Origin: Thalassospira sp. MCCC 1A01148
GTDB lineage: Bacteria > Pseudomonadota > Alphaproteobacteria > Rhodospirillales > Thalassospiraceae
Length of the DNA: 64,000 nucleotides
Direction of reading: 5' to 3'
Assembly (NCBI RefSeq): GCF_001613795.1
Contig: NZ_LPVZ01000013.1
Span: forward strand, 62,001-126,000
Part shown: positions 25,003-32,712 of the stretch, one piece after another
Layout of the letters: every line of letters starts with the position of its first letter
Numbering within the stretch: position 1 is the first letter of the stretch
Made by a program: the position numbers and the translations under genes
Notes under the pieces: generated by a model
The model's database searches: none
What the model was told of the DNA's origin: nothing
Seen by the model: the letters and a program-made list of their open reading frames with translations, nothing else

Positions 25003-25529
25003 TGGTCTAAACTCTTGCGCATTATTTTGTTTTGGGGCGGATCAGGTTGATCCTGATCGGTGACGCTTCCAATAAAGTCATAGCCGAGTTTGGCGTAAAA
25101 ATCACCCGCTGCGGCGTTTTCAATTGTGACCCGGATTTCACCAAGCCGGGAAAGGCGCAGGATATCTTCGGCCAGCGCCACCAATTCACTGCCAATGCCG
25201 GACCCCTGAGCGTGTTCGGCAATTGCCAGATAATGAATCCAGCCAAAGACATCGTCATGTCCGGTCATCATCGTGGCAAAGATCTGTTGATCTTCGGGCA
25301 TACGGGCGACGATGAGGCTGCCGTTACGCGCGGTAATGCAATTTTCGATATCCTGCCGGGCATCGCGGATTGCAGGGATCAGGCCGGTGTCGATCCAAAG
25401 CCGGGTGATCGCGGCGATGTCTTCGTTTGAGGGTGCTTTAAGCTGTTCAAGTTTGATGCCCGCGCCATCGGTGGTGCTGTTGGCCAAGCCTTGACCAAAG
25501 GAAGATGGGGCGGGCATCGGATTTCTCAT
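24999..25529 (-). CDS. GNAT family N-acetyltransferase
   Basis: A 176-residue acetyltransferase with motif A in HYLAIAEHAQGSGIGSELVALAED (core AQGSGIGSELV) and motif B in VTIENAAAGDFYAKLGYDFIG. It starts with an unconserved polar stretch of about 25 residues, so the true start could be later. It is the first of two overlapping GNAT genes and lies between the sulfurtransferase gene and the second GNAT, all on the minus strand with short gaps; they could form one transcript. The substrate is unknown. Confidence 0.82.
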   Translation of the reverse strand: MRNPMPAPSSFGQGLANSTTDGAGIKLEQLKAPSNEDIAAITRLWIDTGLIPAIRDARQDIENCITARNGSLIVARMPEDQQIFATMMTGHDDVFGWIHYLAIAEHAQGSGIGSELVALAEDILRLSRLGEIRVTIENAAAGDFYAKLGYDFIGSVTDQDQPDPPQNKIMRKSLDQ

Positions 25530-25562
25530 GTCATGGGTTGCAGGGGTATCTGGGCCGGGCTG

Positions 25563-26426
25563 TCAAGCCGGGCCGGTGGCAACCGGGCTGTCTTCGGTGG
25601 TGGCCCATTCTGCCCATGAACCGTCATAGACCGCGACTTGTTTGTGGCCGCAAATATAGGCCCCCATCGCCAGCACACAGGCGGTCACGCCAGAGCCGCA
25701 GCTTGCGACGACTGGTTTGGTAAGATCCACGCCGGCACTATCAAATGCGGTCTTGATCTCGGTGGCAGACTTGAAAGTGCCATCCGAATTCAGAAGTTCG
25801 GTAAAGGGCAGGTTATAAGAGCCCGGCACGTGGCCGGATTTGCCCCAGGGATCATCGACCTCGCCACGGAACCGTTCGCCTGCGCGGGCATCAACCAGCT
25901 GTTCGCGCTTGGTTTTGACGTTTGAAAGAACCTGATCAAACTCGCGCAGCAAAAAGCTGTTGGCGCGCGCGGTGAAGTGGCGTTCGCGCGGCGGGGTTGG
26001 CGCATCGGTGACTGGCCGCCCCTCGGCAAGCCATTTGGGCAGGCCGCCATCCAGAACGACGACATCGTGGTGGCCAAAATGACGCAGCATCCACCATGCC
26101 CGGCAGGCCGCAAGGGCAGAGCCCTTTTGGCTATAGACAACCACACGCACACCATCGCCAAGGCCAAGCTTGCGGACCTTGGCGGAAAACTTGATCGCGT
26201 CGGGCATCATGTGCGGCAGCGGTGCGCTGTCATCGGCGGCAATATCATCGATATCAAAGAAAACCGCGCCCGGAATGTGTTCGGCATCATAGAATTCGCG
26301 GGCATTCTTGTTTTCGGCTGGCATATACCAGCTGGCATCGACGACGCGCACGTCCGGTGCATCAAGATGATCCGCAAGCCATTGGGTGGACACAAGGGCG
26401 TCGGAAAGTGGGTTGGTCATGGACAA
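25563..26426 (-). CDS. sseA: 3-mercaptopyruvate sulfurtransferase
   Basis: A 287-residue two-domain rhodanese. The N-terminal inactive domain includes VRVVDASWYMPAENKNA and the C-terminal domain carries the active-site loop CGSGVTAC (catalytic cysteine about 243). The loop sequence CGSGVTA, rather than the CRxGxT type of thiosulfate sulfurtransferases, indicates 3-mercaptopyruvate as donor. It moves sulfane sulfur from mercaptopyruvate to thiols or cyanide in the cytoplasm. It fits with the other sulfur genes in the window but is not in an operon with them. Confidence 0.9.
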   Translation of the reverse strand: MSMTNPLSDALVSTQWLADHLDAPDVRVVDASWYMPAENKNAREFYDAEHIPGAVFFDIDDIAADDSAPLPHMMPDAIKFSAKVRKLGLGDGVRVVVYSQKGSALAACRAWWMLRHFGHHDVVVLDGGLPKWLAEGRPVTDAPTPPRERHFTARANSFLLREFDQVLSNVKTKREQLVDARAGERFRGEVDDPWGKSGHVPGSYNLPFTELLNSDGTFKSATEIKTAFDSAGVDLTKPVVASCGSGVTACVLAMGAYICGHKQVAVYDGSWAEWATTEDSPVATGPA

Positions 26427-26591
26427 GCTCCGATTGGCAATGGTGGGATTCCGGTTGGGTCCGGGATCATTTTAAATTGGTCCTGAGTTTAAGTCTAAAT
26501 TTGTAACTGTCCTGCCGTTCTCTGGCAACCGGCAGGCTGTGTGAATGGTGGGGCATTCGCGTGCCTGCCTTGGTGATGCTTTCAAACTTGC

Positions 26592-27302
26592 CTAGTCCGC
26601 GAAGACAATATTGATCCGCCGGTTCTGGCGGCCTTTCTTTTCGATCTTCGAAACCATGACCTTGCCGATTTCGCCGGTGGTGCGCACATGTGTGCCGCCG
26701 CATGGCTGGAAATCAATGCCTTCGATGGTGACGGTCCGGATCGAATGTCCGTCCATCGGGGGCTGCACGGACATGGTGCGAACAAGTTCTGGATTGGCTT
26801 TGAGTTCGGCCACCGTGATCTCACCGTCATAAACATCCGCGTTGCGCGCGATCAGTTCATTGAGTTTCTCGCTGATCTCATCCTTATCAAGCGTCGCGTC
26901 GGGCAGATTGAAATCAAGTCGCGCCTTGTGGGCGGCGATGTTGCCGCCGGTTACATCGCCCTCGACGACCGCGCACAGAAGATGCAGGCAGGTATGGAAG
27001 CGCATCAGCTTGTGGCGATTGTCCCAATCAAGCTCAGCCGTGACCGTGTCGCCAACCGCAGGCAGGGGGTGATCATCGGCAATGATGTGCAGGATGCGTC
27101 CTGTTTCGCGGTCCTTGACTGTCGTGGCGACGGGCAGGGAGGTGCCATCGCCAAGTGTGAGCGTGCCAATGTCGCCTGACTGACCGCCTGCGGTTGCGTA
27201 AAACACCGTCTGGTCAAGCTCGATACCGCGATCTGAAACGCTGGTGACGGTTGCGGCACAGTTTTGGGCATAGGCGTCTTCGCGAAACATTAGGCGTGTC
27301 AT
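26592..27302 (-). CDS. Alanyl-tRNA editing protein (AlaX family)
   Basis: A 236-residue free-standing editing domain related to the C-terminal half of alanyl-tRNA synthetase. The zinc/catalytic motifs are HxxxH in RFHTCLHLL and CxxxH in QPCGGTHV. The N-terminal part (VFYATAGGQSGDIGTL) corresponds to the beta-barrel of type II AlaX. These enzymes hydrolyse mischarged Ser-tRNA(Ala) or Gly-tRNA(Ala). The start at 27302 follows GGAAGGAAG; a longer frame upstream runs into AT-rich promoter-like DNA and is not coding. The gene diverges from the winged-helix-like gene at 27552. Confidence 0.9.
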   Translation of the reverse strand: MTRLMFREDAYAQNCAATVTSVSDRGIELDQTVFYATAGGQSGDIGTLTLGDGTSLPVATTVKDRETGRILHIIADDHPLPAVGDTVTAELDWDNRHKLMRFHTCLHLLCAVVEGDVTGGNIAAHKARLDFNLPDATLDKDEISEKLNELIARNADVYDGEITVAELKANPELVRTMSVQPPMDGHSIRTVTIEGIDFQPCGGTHVRTTGEIGKVMVSKIEKKGRQNRRINIVFAD

Positions 27303-27469
27303 TTTTCTTCCTTCCCGTGTGGTGGCGTTCTTTGTCTGGTCATCCGCCTTGCTGTCAGGCTGTTTGCGACAGGTGCAGATAACTGTTTCGTTGAGCGCAT
27401 GGTGCGGTGGGGGCCGGGCGATTGTCGAGGCCAAAATTGCCAAAGAACTCATGCGCGTTTTGTATGTAA

Positions 27470-27516
27470 GTGTACATAAATGTAATATACATGTTGAAAA
27501 AGTTACGAAATGTATG
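27470..27516 (+). promoter_or_regulatory. Conserved control module A (GTGTACA ... ACGAAATGTATG)
   Basis: The AT-rich DNA in front of the gene at 27552 contains GTGTACA at 27470-27476 and ACGAAATGTATG at 27505-27516, 35 bases apart start to start. The same two words with 36-base spacing recur before the next gene (28194-28241). Exact words at near-equal spacing suggest a shared operator and promoter. Confidence 0.5.
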
Positions 27517-27551
27517 GTATTGGTGCCGTGTAATTCAGGAGTGCAGCAGCC

Positions 27552-28205
27552 GTGCCAGCCGTTATTCATGTCAAACTTTCCGGTGAGGGGGACTTCGGAC
27601 CGGTGGATCTCGAATGTGCGATCCCGCCCGCACGTTTGCCTGTGGTCATGGCGGCACTGTTCGGTTCGGCCCAATCCGGTGCAGTTATGGCGCATGGTCG
27701 TTTGGCCGCAGGGGCGGCTGTAGCCGGGAACACCGAAATATCTGCCAATGCCAGTCAGGATGTGCACCGTGCGGATACCGCGTCTGGGGAAGATTTGTCG
27801 GCGCAGGGAGCGGCAGGACTGACTGCGGCAGGACTGACTAATGCCAATGTCGTTGCAGATGAAGGGATCGCTGTCGGTTCAAATGCGGTCGATCCGGGGA
27901 TGTTCATTACAGGCTTTGTCGGCAGTTTCGGGGATCTGGTCGGTCGTTTGCAGCCACGCGGGTTTGCCGAAATAATATTGCTGGCTGCGATCTGGCTGCA
28001 ATATCGTGATGGCAGGAACTTTGTGACACGGGGCGATATCCGTCGACTTTTGCGTCGTCAGGTTCATTTGCGAATGCCGCGAAATTTCAGCCGGGATTTC
28101 CATGCTGCCGTGGCGCGTGGTTACCTGGAAGAGGTCGAGAACGAGGACGGATATACCGTTGCAAGTGATGGTTTCATCTGGTTCCGCAAAGAGTGTACAA
28201 AATAG
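27552..28205 (+). CDS. Unknown protein with C-terminal winged-helix-like domain
   Basis: I do not recognise this 217-residue protein. The first 35 residues (VIHVKLSGEGDFGPVDLECA) look like a small beta-alpha unit. An alanine/glycine-rich, probably flexible linker of about 70 residues follows. The last 85 residues look like a winged helix: FVTRGDIRRLLRRQV and FSRDFHAAVARGYLEEVE as helices, then EDGYTVASDGFIWF as the wing. The start is a GTG with AGGAG upstream. The next gene on the same strand has a similar C-terminal layout and a matching upstream module, so the two may be a regulatory pair. Function unknown. Confidence 0.65.
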   Translation: MPAVIHVKLSGEGDFGPVDLECAIPPARLPVVMAALFGSAQSGAVMAHGRLAAGAAVAGNTEISANASQDVHRADTASGEDLSAQGAAGLTAAGLTNANVVADEGIAVGSNAVDPGMFITGFVGSFGDLVGRLQPRGFAEIILLAAIWLQYRDGRNFVTRGDIRRLLRRQVHLRMPRNFSRDFHAAVARGYLEEVENEDGYTVASDGFIWFRKECTK

Positions 28206-28241
28206 TACAAATAGTCGAAAAATATATTGACGAAATGTATG
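28194..28241 (+). promoter_or_regulatory. Conserved control module B (GTGTACA ... ACGAAATGTATG)
   Basis: GTGTACA at 28194-28200, overlapping the end of the preceding gene, and ACGAAATGTATG at 28230-28241, followed by TATAATG. It repeats the two-word arrangement found at 27470-27516. Confidence 0.5.
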
Positions 28242-28291
28242 TATAATGTATCTTTTTGCAGGGACAAACAAAAACGGGTGGGACCAGGATC

Positions 28292-28819
28292 ATGAGCGAA
28301 TGGGAAGTCAGAAGCAGCTGCCGCGTGTGGCGTGGGCGGTATGTCATTCGGGGTGACGTTGACCGTATTGCCAATGACATTGTCGAGCTGAAGCAAAACC
28401 GTTTCCCCGGACTTGAAACCGATAAGGTTTCGCTTCGGGTTGTAACCATGGCCGTGATGTCGGTTCTGGCAGAGGAATGCTGCGAAGACGGCGTAACGGC
28501 AGCTGAACTTTCATTCCTTCTGACCACCTGCCTTGGAATGCCGATTTCTCCGACCCGGATTGAGTCCGAAATGGCCGGTTTGTCGGGCCTTGTCTGGACC
28601 GGTGAATGGGGTGGCGAAACCCTTTATGTCATGGAAAAACGCGGTCTGCGTTTCTTTGAAAACGCACGCGCCAGAGCCCTTTCCAAAGATGGCAATGTAA
28701 CCTCCAAAGACCGCGAAGGTGTCGCTGCCAGCGAAGCGCAGGATGCCATCAATGCCATGATTGATCCGGTGATCATCAATGAACCGGCAGCACATGCGCG
28801 ATATCGCGTTGTCAGCTAA
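28292..28819 (+). CDS. Unknown protein with winged-helix-like domain
   Basis: A 175-residue protein of no family that I recognise. After an N-terminal part rich in basic and aromatic residues (SSCRVWRGRYVIRGDVDRIA) comes a probable winged helix: VVTMAVMSVLAEECCEDGVTAAELSFLL read as helices, PISPTRIESEMAGLSGLVW as the recognition region and GGETLYVMEKRGLRFFE as the wing. The tail is polar. The ATG at 28292 is preferred over an upstream start because CCAGGATC precedes it. It parallels the gene at 27552 in domain type and upstream module. A terminator follows. Confidence 0.65.
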   Translation: MSEWEVRSSCRVWRGRYVIRGDVDRIANDIVELKQNRFPGLETDKVSLRVVTMAVMSVLAEECCEDGVTAAELSFLLTTCLGMPISPTRIESEMAGLSGLVWTGEWGGETLYVMEKRGLRFFENARARALSKDGNVTSKDREGVAASEAQDAINAMIDPVIINEPAAHARYRVVS

Positions 28820-28856
28820 GGCATTCAGCTGACCAGTCACGCAACCAGTTATTCAT

Positions 28857-28892
28857 TGCACCCGCCCGTTCTGCTGGCGGGTGTTTTGCTTT
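28857..28892 (+). terminator. Rho-independent terminator after the winged-helix pair
   Basis: CACCCGCC pairs with GGCGGGTG around CGTTCTGCT, followed by TTTTGCTTT. Confidence 0.85.
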
Positions 28893-28917
28893 GCCGGAGG
28901 TGTGCCGAACAAGCAGC

Positions 28918-29072
28918 TTGACCAATCGAAAAAAGCGCCATATGCATAAAAGCATGGAAAACATTGTCACACATCAGAACGCCTATTTTACGTCGTGCAC
29001 ATAGCGCGGCGCCTGTTGATGTGTTTGTAAATTAAACCAAGACCGGCTGCCCCAGGGCGGCCTTTGTTTTTT
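28918..29072 (+). ncRNA. Candidate structured leader or small RNA upstream of the S4 gene
   Basis: This is most of the 300-base gap before the S4 gene. A possible promoter is TTGACC (28918-28923), 17 bases, then TATGCA. The transcript would contain an eight-base stem (ACACATCA at 28969-28976 with TGATGTGT at 29017-29024) and end at the hairpin GGCTGCC/GGCGGCC with a U-run at 29045-29072. It could be an independent small RNA or a terminating leader. No known RNA family is recognised. Confidence 0.3.
29045..29072 (+). terminator. Intrinsic terminator-like hairpin about 50 bases upstream of the S4 gene
   Basis: GGCTGCC (29045-29051) pairs with GGCGGCC (29056-29062) with one wobble around CCAG, followed by TTTGTTTTTT. 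It lies before, not after, a gene on its strand. Confidence 0.6.
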
Positions 29073-29121
29073 CCATAAACCGGTTTGCCCGAGGTGGCCC
29101 CACCAACAAGGAAACCGGAAA

Positions 29122-29400
29122 ATGACCCATATCTCTATTGCCGATCGCATGCCGACACTTGATTTCACACCCAACGCCCTGAAAGACGGGGTCGGGGTGG
29201 TGCCGCTTATTCTGATGGCAGGCTTTGCTGATACCAGTATGGCCGCAAGCGAGCTTGTCGCAAGCGGCGCAGTCCGGATCGAAGACAAACAGATTACCGA
29301 TCCCGACCATCATATCCTGAGCTACGCCTTTGACGATGGTGAGGTGCTTCACCTGACCGTTGGGGGCAAAAGCACAATGCTGATCCGGCGCGCAGATTAA
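29122..29400 (+). CDS. Free-standing S4 RNA-binding domain protein resembling the C terminus of tyrosyl-tRNA synthetase
   Basis: A 92-residue protein whose middle and end follow the S4 domain of TyrRS: VVPLILMAGFADTSMAASEL corresponds to the first two S4 helices, VASGAVRIEDKQITDPD to the strand-turn that carries 'GgV.vNgek', and GEVLHLTVGGKSTMLIRR to the closing 'l..GKk...v.' strands. There is no aminoacylation domain. Such domains bind structured RNA. The TSMAAS helix lacks several basic residues usual in TyrRS, so RNA binding may be altered. The ribosome-binding site AAGGAAA lies in a possible hairpin (CCGGTTT 29080-29086 with AAACCGG 29112-29118). Confidence 0.65.
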   Translation: MTHISIADRMPTLDFTPNALKDGVGVVPLILMAGFADTSMAASELVASGAVRIEDKQITDPDHHILSYAFDDGEVLHLTVGGKSTMLIRRAD

Positions 29401-29448
29401 GCTAGATGGCGTGTCGGTCGCGAGATAGGGGCGATGTTGCTGGTGATG

Positions 29449-30624
29449 TCAGAACAGCGACATTTGCCCGTTCGCGCTGGGGCGTTTGAAGCCGCTGCAA
29501 TCAAGGTTGAGGGATCTGTTGATCAGGCCCTGCTTTTTGCGGGCAGCATCAAAGCGTTTGGCGATCAGATCGGCAATCGGCCCCGTGCCACGCATGCGGG
29601 TGCCAAATTCCGATTGATAGGTTTCACCATCGCGCATCTGACGGATCAGGGACATCACTTTGGCCTTGCGGTCCGGGTAATGGGCATCAAGCCATTCTTC
29701 GAAAAGGTCCGCGATTTCGAGCGGTAGTCGCAAGACAATATGACTGATCGATTGCGCCCCGGCTTCCTTGCAGGCAGCCACGATCTTTTCGATTTCCATG
29801 TCATCGAGGCCCGGAATGATCGGTGCACAAAGGACAGTGACCGGAATGCCTGCGTCTGAAAGCTGTCGGATGGTGTCAAGCCGACGGTGCGGGGCAGAGG
29901 CACGTGGTTCCAGAAGGTTAGAGAGGCGATGATCAAGGCTTGTGACGGATACGGCCACCGATGCCCTGTTTTTGACAGCCATCGGCGCAATCAGGTCGAT
30001 GTCGCGGGTGACCAGCGCGCTTTTGGTGATCAGCGAAAAGGGATGCTGACAGTCTGACAGGACTTCGATGATGGATCGCGTCAGCTTCTTGTCACGGTCG
30101 ACCGGTTGATAGGGATCGGTACTTGTGCCAATCACGATCGGGGCGGGTTGGTATGCCTTGGATGACAGTTGCTTGCGCAAAAGCTCGGCGGCTTCCGGTT
30201 TCCAGAACAGTCTGGTTTCAAAATCAAGGCCGGGGGACAAGCCCAGGTAGGCATGTGTCGGGCGGGCAAAACAATACACACAGCCATGTTCACACCCGCG
30301 ATAGGGATTGATTGACCGATCAAACGGGACATCCGGGCTTTGATTGCGGGTGATCACAGAACGCGCCCCATCGATACCAAGGGTGGTTTTGGTGCGCGGG
30401 GCGTCCTGATCTTCCATCAATGTGCCCAACCATCCATCATCAACCGCCTGATGGATATGACGTTCAAATCGCCCGTCAATATTGGACACCGCACCGCGTC
30501 CCTTTTGTCCGCGGGCGGGCAAGATGTTCAGATCACATTTCGCGTTTGACCATCCATCATCAAAAATGACAGCGCGGGCGTGGGCGTGGGCGTGGGCATG
30601 GGGTTGGCTGATATTGTTCTTCAT
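29449..30624 (-). CDS. PA0069 family radical SAM protein (spore photoproduct lyase-like)
   Basis: A 391-residue radical SAM protein. The iron-sulfur motif CxxxCxxC is in GCEHGCVYCFARPTH, preceded by SINPYRGC and followed by SPGLDFETRLFWKPEAAELL, the hallmarks of the PA0069/SplB-like group. It probably acts on nucleic acid, since spore photoproduct lyase repairs thymine dimers, but the substrate of this group is not established. An SOS box 15-29 bases upstream supports a DNA damage role. The N terminus has an (HA)n repeat (QPHAHAHAHARA) encoded by tandem six-base repeats, so the precise start may be variable in translation. It lies downstream of an inverse autotransporter gene. Confidence 0.87.
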   Translation of the reverse strand: MKNNISQPHAHAHAHARAVIFDDGWSNAKCDLNILPARGQKGRGAVSNIDGRFERHIHQAVDDGWLGTLMEDQDAPRTKTTLGIDGARSVITRNQSPDVPFDRSINPYRGCEHGCVYCFARPTHAYLGLSPGLDFETRLFWKPEAAELLRKQLSSKAYQPAPIVIGTSTDPYQPVDRDKKLTRSIIEVLSDCQHPFSLITKSALVTRDIDLIAPMAVKNRASVAVSVTSLDHRLSNLLEPRASAPHRRLDTIRQLSDAGIPVTVLCAPIIPGLDDMEIEKIVAACKEAGAQSISHIVLRLPLEIADLFEEWLDAHYPDRKAKVMSLIRQMRDGETYQSEFGTRMRGTGPIADLIAKRFDAARKKQGLINRSLNLDCSGFKRPSANGQMSLF

Positions 30625-30638
30625 ACGCTCACAATAAA

Positions 30639-30653
30639 GAACAAAAGAAGAAC
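30639..30653 (-). promoter_or_regulatory. LexA (SOS) box upstream of the radical SAM gene
   Basis: On the minus strand GTTC, seven bases (TTCTTTT) and GTTC again form the alphaproteobacterial LexA site GTTC-N7-GTTC. It sits 15-29 bases before the start codon, a position suited to block transcription. Confidence 0.7.
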
Positions 30654-30696
30654 ATTCAAGCCAAAGCCGATATGTCCAAATTTTTACAGCATCACG

Positions 30697-32358
30697 TTAT
30701 GGACAGGCGCTGCCGTCTACCGCGGTGCCGTCTACCGTGACTGAGCCAGTAACGGTGGGAAGGGTTCCGCCGCCGTCACCACATGGGTTGAGGTTATTGG
30801 TGGTGTTACCTGTCCCTGACAGGTTGTTTATGGTTGATGAATTGGCGAAGAATACAAATCGCTTGTCGAAGCCTGCTCCGCTCACGGAAAGCTTGTTGTC
30901 ATCGATGCTGATGTTGGAATTGTTGCCGATAATCGCCAGGAATCGGGCACCATTTGCATTGGAGGTAACGGATGAAACATTATTCTTGATCGTAACATCC
31001 TGGCTGTCTCTGATTATGATAGCGCCTGCGGTTGAGGTGCCGTTCTGCGTTGTCAGGTTGTTGTTCCGAATGGTAACATTTTGCTTTCCTTCGATGTGGA
31101 CGATGTATGCTGACCCGGTCGTGTTAACGTTCGCGGTCACACCAACCAGACTGCTGTTATCGGCCATGTTAAAGAGACGTGCACCACCGCCGGCGCCGCC
31201 ATTGCTGCCGGTGCCCGAGATCGATGCATCCGGAATGGTGACCGTAACCGACCGTCCTGTCGGGGTTTTGATGTCGAGTTCGCCACCCCCGACAATTGTT
31301 TGTCCATTCTGAACCGTTGTTACGGAATTGATTGCGGTGTAATTGCCGCTCAGGATCACGGTTGAATTGGCACCTGCATTGGCAATGTCAGTGGCAAAGT
31401 TCGCCGCCGATGTCGAGTTGCTGTTCAGAACTGTGATCGTTTCCCCGTCGGCAGTCTGGGTGATTTCAGTTGCTTCTGAAAACTGTCCGGCCTGACTGAC
31501 CACATCAATGTCGCGAATGATGGGATCGGTCATGCGCCGTTCCATCGCGCTCAGGCGGGGTTTCGGAGTATCGCCAAAGCCCTGCAACGGGATACGAAGG
31601 CGGAAGCTGGCAAAGCCCTGCGTGCCCCGTGGGCTGTCATGCTGAATTTCCGCCCCGAGCGAAAAGCGCGACCCTTCCCACAAAAAGGGGACTTCATCAA
31701 AGGTCAGGTCCAGTCGCCCACGCGGACCCTGTACCGTATCAACATCGTCTTCCGTAAAGCGATAGCCACCGGCATAGGCACGGAGTTGCTGTCCGGCATC
31801 AGCCTCAAATAACGGAATGCGCCAGCCAATTTCCCCGTCAAAGCCACGTAATGCGCGTTCTTCACCCTGATTGTACATTAAGGTGGTACCGCTTACATCA
31901 ACAGTACTCAGACTGTCCTCGAAGTATTGTGTCGTGCCGATCGGGACATAGGCATTGGCGCGAAAATCCCAATCAAGTGACAGGGCCTCTGCGCCGAAGG
32001 TCAATTGGTTGAATTTGTTGCCATAGGGGCTGTGGCGGCGGTCAAAGTAACCATAGCCGCCAATGTTCCATCCCGAATCAAGCATCTGACGGATGCCAAG
32101 ACCGAAGTTCCCTTCGTGGCTGTTATTGTCATCCATCCGGGCGCGCAGGCTGGTGAAGGTCAATGTGTCCTCATCCTGCCAAAGCGGAATGAACAGATCC
32201 GTCTCGCCAAGGTTACGATCTGTGCCGCCTTTGCCTTCCAGGTCTATATGGGAACCCCATTTCGGTCCCGTAGGAGCCGTTTCGGCGTTACCAAGCGTGG
32301 AGGCAAGTAGGAAGGGGGCGCAAAGGGCGATGGAGCGGATGGATCGGGTAACGTGCAT
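30697..32358 (-). CDS. Inverse autotransporter (intimin/invasin-type beta-barrel) with beta-helix-like passenger
   Basis: A 553-residue exported protein. A signal peptide covers about 1-25. Residues about 35-285 read as an inverse autotransporter barrel: ETDLFIPLWQDEDTLTFTSLRAR, then NFGLGIRQMLDSGWNIGGYGYFD and FNQLTFGAEALSLDWDFRANAY are diagnostic (quoted in parts of the family pattern). A linker with a predicted plug-like helix follows. The C-terminal passenger (about 330-520) has repeated asparagine-rich strands such as VTIRNNNLTTQNG, VTIKNNVSSVTSN and ISIDDNKLSVSG, typical of a right-handed parallel beta-helix. It ends with two cysteines. It lacks the usual Ig-like domains and LysM. It probably displays the passenger on the cell surface. 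Confidence 0.85.
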   Translation of the reverse strand: MHVTRSIRSIALCAPFLLASTLGNAETAPTGPKWGSHIDLEGKGGTDRNLGETDLFIPLWQDEDTLTFTSLRARMDDNNSHEGNFGLGIRQMLDSGWNIGGYGYFDRRHSPYGNKFNQLTFGAEALSLDWDFRANAYVPIGTTQYFEDSLSTVDVSGTTLMYNQGEERALRGFDGEIGWRIPLFEADAGQQLRAYAGGYRFTEDDVDTVQGPRGRLDLTFDEVPFLWEGSRFSLGAEIQHDSPRGTQGFASFRLRIPLQGFGDTPKPRLSAMERRMTDPIIRDIDVVSQAGQFSEATEITQTADGETITVLNSNSTSAANFATDIANAGANSTVILSGNYTAINSVTTVQNGQTIVGGGELDIKTPTGRSVTVTIPDASISGTGSNGGAGGGARLFNMADNSSLVGVTANVNTTGSAYIVHIEGKQNVTIRNNNLTTQNGTSTAGAIIIRDSQDVTIKNNVSSVTSNANGARFLAIIGNNSNISIDDNKLSVSGAGFDKRFVFFANSSTINNLSGTGNTTNNLNPCGDGGGTLPTVTGSVTVDGTAVDGSACP

Positions 32359-32712
32359 GTTTAACCTAGTCAGCAGGGCTCACATTGCGCCTGCGCGGGC
32401 AGGCACATTGCCAAGACATCAGGAGATTTTGCTCGTGGGGAGTTTCGTGCCCCGCCGTCGCATGGCTTTTGCCATATTGATTTTGTCGTAACGACCGTAG
32501 TGCCGCCTGATCCTGACGGCCACTTCTATTCTTTATCATTTTGGCAGAAGTTATCATTTTCCTGATCCCGGCAGGCTGACCGGACCGGGCAAGGAAAATG
32601 TATGGTCACAATGATTTTCTTGTTGGTTGATTAAGGCGGGATATAGTCAAGGCAAGGTGCGAAACGTCATCAGTCAATGCGCACCGTTTGATCATTTGCA
32701 AAGGATCGCCCC
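32359..32712. other. Intergenic region between the autotransporter and LysE genes
   Basis: A 354-base divergent promoter region without a gene that I can support. It contains two copies of TTATCATTTT (32533-32542 and 32551-32560), 18 bases apart, upstream of the autotransporter gene. No riboswitch or RNA gene is recognised. Confidence 0.4.

Noticed and set aside
27302-27767. The 155-codon N-terminal extension of the AlaX gene.
   Set aside because: It runs into the AT-rich promoter region of the divergent gene and has no similarity to AlaX; an ATG with GGAAGGAAG exists at 27302.
30573-30605. A short CRISPR-like or satellite repeat.
   Set aside because: The units are six bases, in frame and part of a gene; there are no spacers.
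32359-32712. A c-di-GMP (GEMM) riboswitch in front of the inverse autotransporter gene.
   Set aside because: The characteristic conserved pieces of the aptamer are not present on either strand.
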